Assembly (NCBI RefSeq): GCF_014192915.1
Contig: NZ_JACHYN010000010.1
Span: 1-64,000 of the forward strand
DNA length: 64,000 bases
From: Azospirillum sp. OGB3
Lineage (GTDB): Bacteria > Pseudomonadota > Alphaproteobacteria > Azospirillales > Azospirillaceae
Reading direction: 5' to 3'
Shown here one piece after another: positions 41,039-49,450 of the stretch. Under the pieces are notes generated by a model, which saw nothing but the letters and a program-made list of their open reading frames with translations, ran no database searches and was not told the origin of the DNA. Positions within the stretch are counted from its first letter, which is position 1. Each line of letters starts with the position of its first letter. The translations under genes were made by a program, and so were the position numbers.

Positions 41039-42714
41039 CGCTTCTCCGTATACAGAACCTGAACCTGTCCGCGGACAGCGGGAAACCCATTCTGCGGGAC
41101 GTCTCGCTGACCCTGGAACATGGCCAGATCCTGGCGCTCATCGGGGCATCCGGGTCCGGGAAAACGACCCTGGCGCTGACCGCCCTGGGGCACATGCGGC
41201 CGGGCGTCCGCCACGTCTCCGGACAGGTGCTCTTCCAAGGCCAGGATCTGCTGCGGATGAGCCGGCGGGCACTGGCGCGCCTGCGCGGCCGCAAGCTGGC
41301 CTACATCGCCCAGAGCGCCGCGGTCTCCTTCAACCCGCGCATCCGGCTGGACCGCCAGGTCACGGAAAGCAGCCGCATCCATCACACCATGTCCCCCGAC
41401 GCGGCCCACGCCCGCGCACGGGAAGTCTATCGGACGCTTGACCTGCCCACCGGCGAAGCCTTTTACAACCGATTTCCCCATGAGGTTTCCGGCGGGCAAT
41501 TGCAGCGGTTCATGATCGCCATGGGCCTGCATGAAATGCCCGAGATTCTGGTCTGCGACGAACCGACCAGCGCCCTTGACGCCACCACCCAGGTGGAGGT
41601 GCTGAAGGCCCTGGACACCGGGATCCGCGCCAGCGGGACCGCCGCCATCCTGGTCGGCCACGACATCGCCCAGGTGGTCCAGGTCGCCACCCACATCCTG
41701 GTGATGCGCAACGGCGAGGTGGTCGAGCGCGGCACGGTCGAGCAAATCCTCCATCATCCCCAACACCCCTACACGCAGCGGCTCCTGGAGATGCATCGCG
41801 GTTTCGATGCCGGATCCGGGACCATGGCGGACACCGCCGCCGCCGCCACCACCGCGGCAGCGGTGTCCCCGTCCGACAGGACCGACCGGCCGCCGCTTCT
41901 GGAGGTTCGCGATCTGGCCGTGTGCTACGGCACCGGCGGTTTTGCGGTGAAGGCGCTCAGCGGTGCGTCGCTGACCCTGAACGGCGGCGAGATGATGGCG
42001 GTGGTCGGCGAGTCCGGGTCGGGCAAGAGCACCATGGCCCGTGCCATCGCCGGCTTGGTCCAACCCAGCCAGGGCGACGTCCTGGTCAACGGGCGGCTTA
42101 TGGAACGGGATGTGCTCAAGCGTCCACTCCCCATGCGCCGGGCCGTCCAGATCACCTTCCAGTCGGCCGACACGTCCCTGAACCGCCACCACACCGTGGG
42201 CCGCATCCTCGGGCAGGTGTTGACGTTCTTCGGAGAACGTTCCAAAGAGCGCCGCGCCGAGCGGATACGCGAACTTCTGGAACAGGTCCATCTGCCCGCC
42301 GACTACGTCGACCGCAAGCCGAGCCAGATGTCCGGCGGTGAAAAGCAGCGCGTCAACCTGGCCCGCTCTCTCGCCGCCCGACCGGACGTGCTGATCTGCG
42401 ACGAAATCACCTCGGCGCTCGACAACATCGTCGCGGCATCGGTCCTCGACCTGATCAACGAACTCAAGCGCGAGCTGAACATCGGCATCCTGTTCATCAG
42501 CCACGACCTTTCCGCCGTGGCGGCGATGTCGGACAAGATCATGGTCCTGCGCAACGGCGAAGTCGTCGAACAAGGCCCCACGGCGCAGGTCCTCGGGGCT
42601 CCCCGTCATCCCTACACCCGGCTGCTGCGCTCCTCGGTTGCCGAAATGCGCCTCGGATGGCTGGAGGAGGCTTCCGCGCTCCACCGGTCCCTGCGCGATG
42701 AACTCGGCGCCTGA
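41035..42714 (+). CDS. ABC transporter ATPase, fused DppD-DppF type
   Basis: A 559-residue protein with two nucleotide-binding domains. Domain 1 has Walker A GASGSGKTTL (about 38-47), signature VSGGQLQRF and Walker B ILVCDEPTSALD. Domain 2 has Walker A GESGSGKSTM (about 325), signature MSGGEKQRVNLARSL and Walker B VLICDEITSALD. An Ala/Thr/Ser linker (TAAAATTAAAVSPSDRTDR) joins them. It energises import by the DppB/C-like permeases. The oligopeptide C-terminal tail RHPYTRLL is present in both halves. Confidence 0.95.
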   Translation: MTLLRIQNLNLSADSGKPILRDVSLTLEHGQILALIGASGSGKTTLALTALGHMRPGVRHVSGQVLFQGQDLLRMSRRALARLRGRKLAYIAQSAAVSFNPRIRLDRQVTESSRIHHTMSPDAAHARAREVYRTLDLPTGEAFYNRFPHEVSGGQLQRFMIAMGLHEMPEILVCDEPTSALDATTQVEVLKALDTGIRASGTAAILVGHDIAQVVQVATHILVMRNGEVVERGTVEQILHHPQHPYTQRLLEMHRGFDAGSGTMADTAAAATTAAAVSPSDRTDRPPLLEVRDLAVCYGTGGFAVKALSGASLTLNGGEMMAVVGESGSGKSTMARAIAGLVQPSQGDVLVNGRLMERDVLKRPLPMRRAVQITFQSADTSLNRHHTVGRILGQVLTFFGERSKERRAERIRELLEQVHLPADYVDRKPSQMSGGEKQRVNLARSLAARPDVLICDEITSALDNIVAASVLDLINELKRELNIGILFISHDLSAVAAMSDKIMVLRNGEVVEQGPTAQVLGAPRHPYTRLLRSSVAEMRLGWLEEASALHRSLRDELGA

Positions 42715-42750
42715 GCCTTTATCCCATCCCATTCACCGGACAGCGTCATC

Positions 42751-43911
42751 ATGAAGATCACCAAAGCCACGATCTACGTCATCAACAGCGAGGGCCTCAA
42801 ACCCGTCATCGTCAAGCTCGATACCGATGAGGGAATATCCGGCCTCGGCGAGGTCGCCACGGCTTATGGCTGCGGCCGGACCGGCGCCGCGGGCATGATC
42901 CAGGACCTGTGCGCACGGTTCGTGATCGGCGCCGATCCGACCCGCATCAACAGCCTGATCGGCGAGATGTACGATCAGTCCTTCTGGCTGAAGAATCCGG
43001 GGGGCATTGCCGGAGCCGGCCTCAGTGCCATCGAGCAGGCTCTGTGGGACATTCGGGCGCGGGCGCTGAACGTTCCGGTCCACGAGCTGTTCGGCGGACG
43101 GATGCGTGACACGCTCGCCTACTACGCCAATGGCTGGTACTTCGGCGCGACCTCCGTTACCGATCTGCTGCGCCAAGCGGAAGCGGCCGTGAAGGACGGG
43201 CACAAGGCCCTGAAAATGTACCCCTTGGCGCGGATTCAGCCCAACGGGACCCTTCGGCACACGGTCAACCGCTACGCGGATGACCGCGAAGCGGTAAACA
43301 CCGCCCTGGATATCGTCGCGCAGGTCCGGGGCACCGTGGGCGCCGACGTCACGCTCATGCTCGATCTGGCCGGTGGTTTCTCGGTGAGCGACACCATCCG
43401 CTTCGTCCATGGTCTGGAAGACCTGGATATCGCCTTCATCGAGGAGATCTGCGATCCGGGAGACCTGGGTGCGCTGGAACAGGTCGCCGCCAAGACGAAC
43501 ATTCCGATCGCCACCGGCGAGCGGCAATATCTGCGGTACGGCTTCCGCGATCTGCTGGAGCGTCGGGCCGTCGGCATTCTGCAGCCGGACATCGGCAACA
43601 CCGGCGGGTTCGCTGAAACCCATAAGATTGCCGCCATGGCCGATGCCTACGGCGTCAAGGTGCAACCCCATGTCTGCGGCAGTTCCGTTGCGGCCAGCAT
43701 CGCCACCCATCTCAGCGCCGTGATCCCGAACTTCTACGTGCAGGAACACTTCCCCTACTGGGCCCGCATTCCCGGCTGGATCGAAGTGGCGACGGAGCCC
43801 TTCGAGGGCCGCCTGAAGAACGGCGCTCTGCAGATTCCGGACGGGCCGGGTTACGGCGTCACCCTGAAGGACGCCGTGGTCCGTGAGCACATCTGGGCCG
43901 AGGTTCGCTAA
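42751..43911 (+). CDS. Enolase-superfamily enzyme (mandelate racemase/muconate lactonizing group)
   Basis: A 386-residue enolase-superfamily protein. The metal ligands are readable as Asp in TLMLDLAGG, Glu in FIEEICDP and Glu in ATGERQY. A His-Asp dyad of the mandelate-racemase type appears as Asp in LQPDIGNTGG and His in VQPHVCGSS; KMYPL near residue 155 carries a candidate lysine. It abstracts the alpha-proton of a carboxylate, causing racemisation, elimination or cycloisomerisation. It lies between an ABC importer and a PLP enzyme, suggesting it acts on the imported compound. Confidence 0.88.
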   Translation: MKITKATIYVINSEGLKPVIVKLDTDEGISGLGEVATAYGCGRTGAAGMIQDLCARFVIGADPTRINSLIGEMYDQSFWLKNPGGIAGAGLSAIEQALWDIRARALNVPVHELFGGRMRDTLAYYANGWYFGATSVTDLLRQAEAAVKDGHKALKMYPLARIQPNGTLRHTVNRYADDREAVNTALDIVAQVRGTVGADVTLMLDLAGGFSVSDTIRFVHGLEDLDIAFIEEICDPGDLGALEQVAAKTNIPIATGERQYLRYGFRDLLERRAVGILQPDIGNTGGFAETHKIAAMADAYGVKVQPHVCGSSVAASIATHLSAVIPNFYVQEHFPYWARIPGWIEVATEPFEGRLKNGALQIPDGPGYGVTLKDAVVREHIWAEVR

Positions 43912-43997
43912 GGCCGCCCACGGGCGGGTGCGGCACATGTTCAAGACCACCGGGGGAGGGCGGTGCCTTTCCCCGGCGGCCGTTACAAAGCAGTCCA

Positions 43998-45248
43998 ATG
44001 ACTATGACCGGAAACGATCTCCGTCCGGCCGGCGCATCCCCTTTGCCTGCCGACATCCTAGACGAGGAACTGGACGCGCTCCGCGCCGAGACGCCAGGGC
44101 TCGCCGGGCAAACCTTCCTCCTGAGTTGCGGCGCGTCGCTGATGCCACGCCCCGTGGTCGAGCGGATGCACGACTACCTGGACCTGGAAGCCCGGCTGGG
44201 CGGATACGGTGCCTTCGCGGCTTCCGAGGAGCGACTGGAGCGTGTTTATGGGTCGATTGCCCGGTTGATCAACGCAGCACCCTCCGAGATCGCTCTCGTC
44301 GAGAACGCCACGGTCGCGTGGCAGCTGGCTTTCCATTCCCTCGACTTCACCCCCGGCGATGTGGTCATCACCGCCGAGGCGGAATACGGCGCCAATTATG
44401 TGACCCTGCTCCAGATGCAGCGGCGCCGGGGAGTCGTCATCCGCGTGTGTCCGTCGGATGAGCAAGGCGTCGTCGATCTGGCGGCGCTTGAGCGGATGAT
44501 CGATCCGAAGGTTCGCCTGATTTCGCTGACGTGGGTGCCGACCAATGGCGGATTGAACAATCCGGCGGCGGCCGTCGGCCAGATCGCCCGCGCGCACGGC
44601 ATTCCCTATCTTCTGGATGCCTGCCAGGCGGTCGGTCAGATGCCGATCGACGTCCAGACACTCGGCTGCGACTTTCTGGCCGCGACGTCGCGCAAGTTCC
44701 TGCGGGGACCGCGTGGCGCGGGCTTCCTGTATGTCCGCCGCGCGATGCTGGATCGGTGCGAGCCCCCCTTCATCGATCACATCGGCGCCCGGTGGGTGGA
44801 GCGCAACCGCTATGAGCTGCGCGACGACGCCCGGCGCTACGAAAGCTGGGAAAGCAACCACATGGCGCGGCTCGGCATGGGCGAGGCCGCCGATTATGCG
44901 ATGGGAATCGGCATCGACCGCATCTGGCGCCGCTGCCGCCGGCTGGCACAGCGGCTTCGAGATGGCTTGGCAAGCGTGCCCAGCTTCCGGACCCATGACC
45001 TGGGCGAGTGCCCCAGTGCCATCGTCAGCTTCAGTTCCGATGCCTTGGCTCCGCAGAGCATCGTCTCCAGAGCTGCAGCCCGTGGCATCGCCATCAGCAC
45101 CTCGTCGCCGGAAAGCACCCGCCTGGACGCCGAACGCCGGCATCTGCCCACGCTGGTTCGCGCGGCCCCGCACTACTTCAACACCGAGGCGGACGTCGAC
45201 CAGCTCGTCGCTTTCGCCGAGTCCCTGATTCGCCGCGGCGATGGCTGA
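43998..45248 (+). CDS. Class V PLP-dependent aminotransferase/lyase
   Basis: A 416-residue class V (cysteine-desulfurase-like) PLP enzyme. The Schiff-base lysine lies in AATSRKFLRGPRGAGFLYV, the PLP-binding aspartate in YLLDACQAVGQMPIDV, and IALVENATVAWQLAFHSLDF forms the phosphate-cup region. Reaction type ranges over aminotransferase, C-S lyase and epimerase (isopenicillin-N epimerase-like). It is followed by RidA, which fits an enzyme releasing a reactive enamine/imine. ATG 43998 gives MTMTGND. Confidence 0.88.
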   Translation: MTMTGNDLRPAGASPLPADILDEELDALRAETPGLAGQTFLLSCGASLMPRPVVERMHDYLDLEARLGGYGAFAASEERLERVYGSIARLINAAPSEIALVENATVAWQLAFHSLDFTPGDVVITAEAEYGANYVTLLQMQRRRGVVIRVCPSDEQGVVDLAALERMIDPKVRLISLTWVPTNGGLNNPAAAVGQIARAHGIPYLLDACQAVGQMPIDVQTLGCDFLAATSRKFLRGPRGAGFLYVRRAMLDRCEPPFIDHIGARWVERNRYELRDDARRYESWESNHMARLGMGEAADYAMGIGIDRIWRRCRRLAQRLRDGLASVPSFRTHDLGECPSAIVSFSSDALAPQSIVSRAAARGIAISTSSPESTRLDAERRHLPTLVRAAPHYFNTEADVDQLVAFAESLIRRGDG

Positions 45249-45296
45249 TCTCACTTCCCCGCCCCCGAGCCATAACGAGCCATAAGGAGACAGACC

Positions 45297-45671
45297 GTGA
45301 CCCCCATTCATACCGACTCCGCCCCGGCTGCCATCGGCCCCTATTGTCAAGCCATGCGCCACGGCGACCTGCTGTTTGTTTCGGGCCAGCTTCCCATCGT
45401 TCCGGCGACCGGGGCTTTTGTGTCGGAAGACCCCGTCGAACAGATGGCCCAATGCCTTGCCAACATCGCCGCGATTGCCGAGGCTGCCGGCACGGACATC
45501 GCCAAATCCCTGAAACTCACCATTCTGGTCACCGACCTGTCCACCTTCGCCGCCCTGAACGATGAATATGCGAAAGTGTTTTCCACGCATAAGCCGGCCC
45601 GTGCCTGCTACGAAGTTTCGGCCCTTCCGAAAGGCGCCCAGGTCGAAATCGACGCGATCATCGCCGTGTGA
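45297..45671 (+). CDS. ridA: RidA family enamine/imine deaminase
   Basis: A 124-residue RidA (YjgF/YER057c/UK114) protein. Key residues are visible: AIGPYCQAMRHGDLLFVSGQ, the NDEYAKVF block and the active-site arginine in KPARACYEV, with terminal ALPKGAQVEIDAIIAV. It hydrolyses 2-aminoacrylate-type intermediates. GTG 45297 follows AAGGAGA; the same leader has a 10-bp duplication (GAGCCATAAC/GAGCCATAAG). Last gene of the operon; an IS3 scar begins right at its stop. Confidence 0.95.
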   Translation: MTPIHTDSAPAAIGPYCQAMRHGDLLFVSGQLPIVPATGAFVSEDPVEQMAQCLANIAAIAEAAGTDIAKSLKLTILVTDLSTFAALNDEYAKVFSTHKPARACYEVSALPKGAQVEIDAIIAV

Positions 45672-45922
45672 AGCACTCGTCGCGGCAGTCCTCAATGATC
45701 CGGAACCTCATTTCAGAGGCCCCGAGAAAATGCTCACAGTTTTTTGGTGGGGAGCTGCGCCGGCCCCGCTGGCCCGGATACGCGCCGCCGCTAGGTGCGC
45801 AGCATCGACGGCTGGATGCCCAACGCCTTGGCGACGTGTTCCAGGGGCCGGCCACTGCTTTCCAGCAGGGCCACGGCCTCTCGCTTGAACTCGTCCGTGA
45901 AAAAGCGCCGTGTCGTTGTCAT
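45658..45922 (-). mobile_element. IS3-family insertion sequence remnant
   Basis: On the minus strand, 45922-45791 encodes an OrfA start, MTTTRRFFTDEFKREAVALL ... QPSMLRT, then a stop. Next, 45790-45712 encodes an OrfA end (KTVSIFSGPLK), and ATG 45711 opens an OrfB start, MRFRIIEDCRDEC, cut after 17 codons. So OrfA has an internal deletion and OrfB is almost entirely lost. The right end probably extends to about 45975 (GGTGTCCACC). The element is dead. Confidence 0.85.
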
Positions 45923-45977
45923 GTCCACCTCTCCGCTCCCAACGGGAGCTTAACAAAGGTGTCCACCGATCCGGAGG

Positions 45978-46128
45978 AGGCTCAGCGGTCGGCTACCTCG
46001 AGGTTCTGGACGCCGAACGCAGCCTGTTCGCCGCCGACCAGACTCTGCTGGACGCCAGGAGGGCGCGGCTGGAGAACGCCGCCGCTCTCTACCGTGCCCT
46101 GGGCGGCTGTCCTTCGACATCCGGATGA
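45978..46128 (+). pseudogene. 5'-truncated outer membrane efflux protein (TolC/NodT family)
   Basis: Only the last 50 or so codons remain: SAVGYLEVLDAERSLFAADQ...RARLENAAALYRALGG, ending in TGA at 46126-46128. This matches the C-terminal repeat of outer-membrane factors and is similar to the end of the intact OMF at 52591-54042 (RLELLDSQRQLYTARQALLD, VALYKALGG). The upstream part is missing at the boundary with the IS3 remnant, implying an IS-associated deletion. Confidence 0.8.
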
Positions 46129-46263
46129 GCCCGGTCCAGGGGTGTGCGGGTATGGGCGTGCGGACAGGGGGGATGTCCTCACGATCTCCACGGAACGTCC
46201 ATGAAGCGGCGCTATCATGAGCCTTGCCGGCAATCGCAGAGTGGTCGGAATTTGGAGAGTGGA

Positions 46264-46953
46264 ATGAGCGTGCTGGCTTTGGTTGTGGAGGATGAGCCCG
46301 ACGTCGCGCGGATCATCACGGGGTATCTCGATCGTGAAGGGCTGCGCACCGTCCGTGCGGAGAACGGTCAGATCGCGCTGGATCTGCATCAGCAGCTCCG
46401 GCCCGACATCGTGCTCCTCGACGTCAAGATCCCCAAGCTCGACGGCTACGAGGTTCTGGCGGCCATTCGGCGTCGCGGCGATACGCCGGTGATCATGATC
46501 ACGGCGCTCGACGAGGATCTCGACAAGCTTCAGGCGCTGCGGATCGGTGCCGACGACTACATCGTCAAGCCGTTCAACCCGCTGGAGGTGGTCGCCAGGG
46601 TCAAGGCCGTTCTGCGGCGGGCGATGGGCCGGAGCGACGTCACGGTGCTGCGGGTCGGTCCGCTGGAAATCGACTTGACGGCTCATGCCGTCGCCGTCGA
46701 AGGCGCCGACGGCCGGGTCCGCATCGACTTCACGGCGACGGAGTTCCGCATCCTCGCGCATATGGCGCGGCAGCCCACGCGCGTTTTCAGCCGCGCCGAC
46801 CTGATCGACGCCTGCCTGCCGGAAGGCAACACGCTGGAGCGGACCATCGATACGCATGCCAGCAACATCCGGCGCAAGCTTCACGCCGCCGGAACCGAGG
46901 ATTTCTTCGAGAGCATCAGGGGCGTCGGCTATCGGCTGTCGTCCGTTTCATGA
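46264..46953 (+). CDS. OmpR-family response regulator
   Basis: A 229-residue regulator. The receiver domain has acidic pocket VVEDEPD, phospho-acceptor Asp53 in LLDVKIPKLDGYEVL, Thr/Ser switch in MITALDEDLD and Lys in IVKPFNP. The winged-helix output domain (DFTATEFRILAHMARQPTRV, RTIDTHASNIRRKLHA) is of the BaeR/SmeR type. GGAGAG precedes ATG 46264. Its stop overlaps the kinase start (ATGA). It probably controls the RND pump genes downstream. Confidence 0.95.
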   Translation: MSVLALVVEDEPDVARIITGYLDREGLRTVRAENGQIALDLHQQLRPDIVLLDVKIPKLDGYEVLAAIRRRGDTPVIMITALDEDLDKLQALRIGADDYIVKPFNPLEVVARVKAVLRRAMGRSDVTVLRVGPLEIDLTAHAVAVEGADGRVRIDFTATEFRILAHMARQPTRVFSRADLIDACLPEGNTLERTIDTHASNIRRKLHAAGTEDFFESIRGVGYRLSSVS

Positions 46954-48035
46954 AATCGGCCAAGTCATTGAACCGGCAGCTGGTTGCGTCCATGGCGGGC
47001 GTGACCGGGCTGGCGCTCATCATCATGTGCGCCGGGTCCTTCCTGTTCTACGAGCTCGTCTTCTTCCGGTTCTGGGCACCCGAGGGGTTCGAGGGCGTTC
47101 CCGAACCGGACAGCTACTGGCCGACGACGCCGGAATGGACCGCCTTCCTCGTGCTGTGGGCCATCGGATTGGGTGGGGCGATCGTTGCGGCGATGCGCTT
47201 CGCCCGTCGGCTCATCCATCCCCTGGACGCGGTCGCGACGGCGGCCCGGCGGATTGCGGCCGGCGATCTCGGCGCGCGGGCCATGCCGACGAAGGCGTCG
47301 TTTGCCGAAACGCGCCAACTGATCGAGGATTTCAACCACATGGCCGGACAGTTGAGCCGGGCCGAAACGGAGATGCGGGCCTGGCACGCCGCGATCGCAC
47401 ACGAGTTGCGCACGCCCTTGACCATCCTGCGCGGCCAGATACAGGGGTACGTCGATGGCGTCTTCATTCCCGACACGCCGTCGCTTCAGGTCCTTCTCGT
47501 CCAGGTCGAGGGGTTGAGCCGGATCGTCGACGATTTGAAGATTTTGACGCTGGCGCAGAACGGGCGTCTCGAGTTGAGGCTCGAAACGATTGATCTTGCG
47601 GGTGAAGTCGCCTCCGTGGTGGCGATCACCAAGCCGATGCTTCAGCAGGCCGGCGTGTCGATCCACGCGGATCTGGGGGCCGTGATGATCCACGGCGACG
47701 GTGCGCGCATCCGTCAGGTCCTGACGGCGCTGCTCGACAACGTCCGGCGCTACGCCGCGCCCTGCGAGGTGCGCATCGAAACCAGGGCGACGCGCGATCA
47801 TGCCATTTTGCGGGTCTGCGACCATGGCCCCGGCCTGCCGGACGGTGCGGAGAGCAAAATTTTCGATCCCTTCTGGCGGAGCGACGCGTCTCGTTCGCGG
47901 GAGAGCGGCGGCAGCGGTTTGGGCTTGGCGGTGGTGCAGGCCATCGCGCAGGCCCATGGCGGCGTCGCGGTGGCGATGGCGTCGGAACCGCAAGGTGTGA
48001 CGTTCGAGATCCGGCTGCCGAAAATCGCACCATAA
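46950..48035 (+). CDS. Sensor histidine kinase (BaeS/SmeS-like)
   Basis: A 361-residue inner-membrane kinase. Two membrane segments (GVTGLALIIMCAGSFLFYEL and FLVLWAIGLGGAIVAAMRFA) enclose a short sensor loop of about 45 residues. HAMP, then the phospho-acceptor His151 in IAHELRTPL, N-box LLDNVRRYA, D-box DHGPGLPDG and G-box GGSGLGLAV follow. The small periplasmic loop suggests sensing membrane stress rather than a soluble ligand. Confidence 0.95.
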   Translation: MKSAKSLNRQLVASMAGVTGLALIIMCAGSFLFYELVFFRFWAPEGFEGVPEPDSYWPTTPEWTAFLVLWAIGLGGAIVAAMRFARRLIHPLDAVATAARRIAAGDLGARAMPTKASFAETRQLIEDFNHMAGQLSRAETEMRAWHAAIAHELRTPLTILRGQIQGYVDGVFIPDTPSLQVLLVQVEGLSRIVDDLKILTLAQNGRLELRLETIDLAGEVASVVAITKPMLQQAGVSIHADLGAVMIHGDGARIRQVLTALLDNVRRYAAPCEVRIETRATRDHAILRVCDHGPGLPDGAESKIFDPFWRSDASRSRESGGSGLGLAVVQAIAQAHGGVAVAMASEPQGVTFEIRLPKIAP

Positions 48036-48275
48036 GCCGCAAGCATGCTGTCCAGCCATCGGCGGGTTCGACGTCGGACGACCCGCCTGTGCCGCCTTGG
48101 CAGAGCGGGGGCCGGCGTCTGAGGGTGCGGGCGCAGGCGTCATGGGCATCGCGGCGGCTCGCAACAATTTTTCCCTCTCCATCAAATCTCCACACGACCT
48201 CGAACGAAACGCAATCAGGCGCCTTCAGATTGCCGGCGTTTTTGCCGATATCGGCCTGCGCCTGAAGGAAAGCGG

Positions 48276-49430
48276 ATGAGGATCGACCAGTTGCGCCGTC
48301 ATGGTGGCGCCTGTGCCCTGGTGGCGGTGATGCTGATGGGGTGTGAGCAATCCGAACCGGTTACGGATAATCCGGCCCCGCAGGTTTCCGTTCTCACCGT
48401 TGCGCCATCCCGGCTGGAGCTGACCGACGATCTGCCGGGCCGCGTCGCCGCGTTGCGGGTTGCCGAGATACGACCGCAGGTGAGCGGCATCGTGCTGCGC
48501 CGACGCTTTGAGCAGGGCAGCGAGGTGGCTGCCGGCCAGCCGCTGTTCCAGATCGACCCGGCGCCGTTCAAGTCCGAGATGGACATGGCCGCCGCCGCGC
48601 TGCAGCGGGCAACGGTGGGGCTGGAGCGTGCCAGGGTGCAGGTGGCGAGGCTGCAGCCGCTGGTCAAGGCCGATGCCGTCAGCCGCCAAGTCTACGACGA
48701 TGCGGTGTTCCAGCGCGACCAGGCCGTGGCCGACGTGGCGCAGGCCCGCGCGACCCTGGCCCGCCGCGAACTCGACCTGAAATTCGCCACGGTGGAGGCG
48801 CCGATCCCGGGACGCATCGACCAGGCGCTGGTGACCGAGGGGGCGCTGGTCGGCGGCAGCGATGGCAACCCGATGGCGCGCATCCAGCAGATCGATCAGG
48901 TCTATGTGGATGTGCGTCAGCCGGCGTCCTCGCTCGCTCCCCTGCGCAAGGCCATGGCCCTGCGGAAAGCGGACTCCGGGGATGGTCTGCCGGTCGCCAT
49001 TCTGCGCGGCGACGGCGAACCGTACGAGGCGACCGGGCGCGTGCTGTTCTCGGGCATTTCCGTCGATCCCGGCACGGGCGACGTGCTGCTCCGCATCCTC
49101 GTCGACAACCCGCGGCGCGACCTGCTTCCGGGGATGTTCGTTCGTGCGCGGGTGCCGCGCGTGAGCTACGCCGATGCCCTGACCCTTCCTCAGCAGGCGG
49201 TGGTGCGCGTCGGCGGCCAGCCGCAGGTGTGGACGCTCGACGGGAACGATCAGGCTTTCCTCACGCCGGTGGAACTCGGCGAACTGGTGGACCGCCGCTA
49301 TCGCGTCACTGCCGGCCTCGAAGCCGGGCGGAGGGTCGTGGTCGAGGGCATGGAACGTCTGTCCGAGGGTGTCCCGGTGACTGCGCGTGACTGGCCGGTT
49401 TCCAAACCGACCGCCACCACCATGCGCTGA
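48276..49430 (+). CDS. RND efflux periplasmic adaptor (AcrA/MexE-like)
   Basis: A 384-residue membrane-fusion lipoprotein; signal ends in lipobox LMGC after ACALVAVML. Barrel and hairpin blocks are LPGRVAALRVAEIRPQVSGI, FQIDPAPFKSEMDMAAAALQ and LDLKFATVEAPIPGRIDQAL VTEG. GAAGGAAAG precedes ATG 48276. It is 20 bases before the pump gene. A 240-bp gap separates it from the kinase, possibly carrying its own promoter. Confidence 0.95.
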   Translation: MRIDQLRRHGGACALVAVMLMGCEQSEPVTDNPAPQVSVLTVAPSRLELTDDLPGRVAALRVAEIRPQVSGIVLRRRFEQGSEVAAGQPLFQIDPAPFKSEMDMAAAALQRATVGLERARVQVARLQPLVKADAVSRQVYDDAVFQRDQAVADVAQARATLARRELDLKFATVEAPIPGRIDQALVTEGALVGGSDGNPMARIQQIDQVYVDVRQPASSLAPLRKAMALRKADSGDGLPVAILRGDGEPYEATGRVLFSGISVDPGTGDVLLRILVDNPRRDLLPGMFVRARVPRVSYADALTLPQQAVVRVGGQPQVWTLDGNDQAFLTPVELGELVDRRYRVTAGLEAGRRVVVEGMERLSEGVPVTARDWPVSKPTATTMR

Positions 49431-49450
49431 GCGGACAGGACAATTCCATC

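Noticed and set aside
41821..41890. Possible split of the fused ABC ATPase into two genes at the Ala/Thr linker
   Set aside because: The frame is continuous and no stop or good internal start with ribosome-binding site is present; fused DppD-DppF proteins are common.
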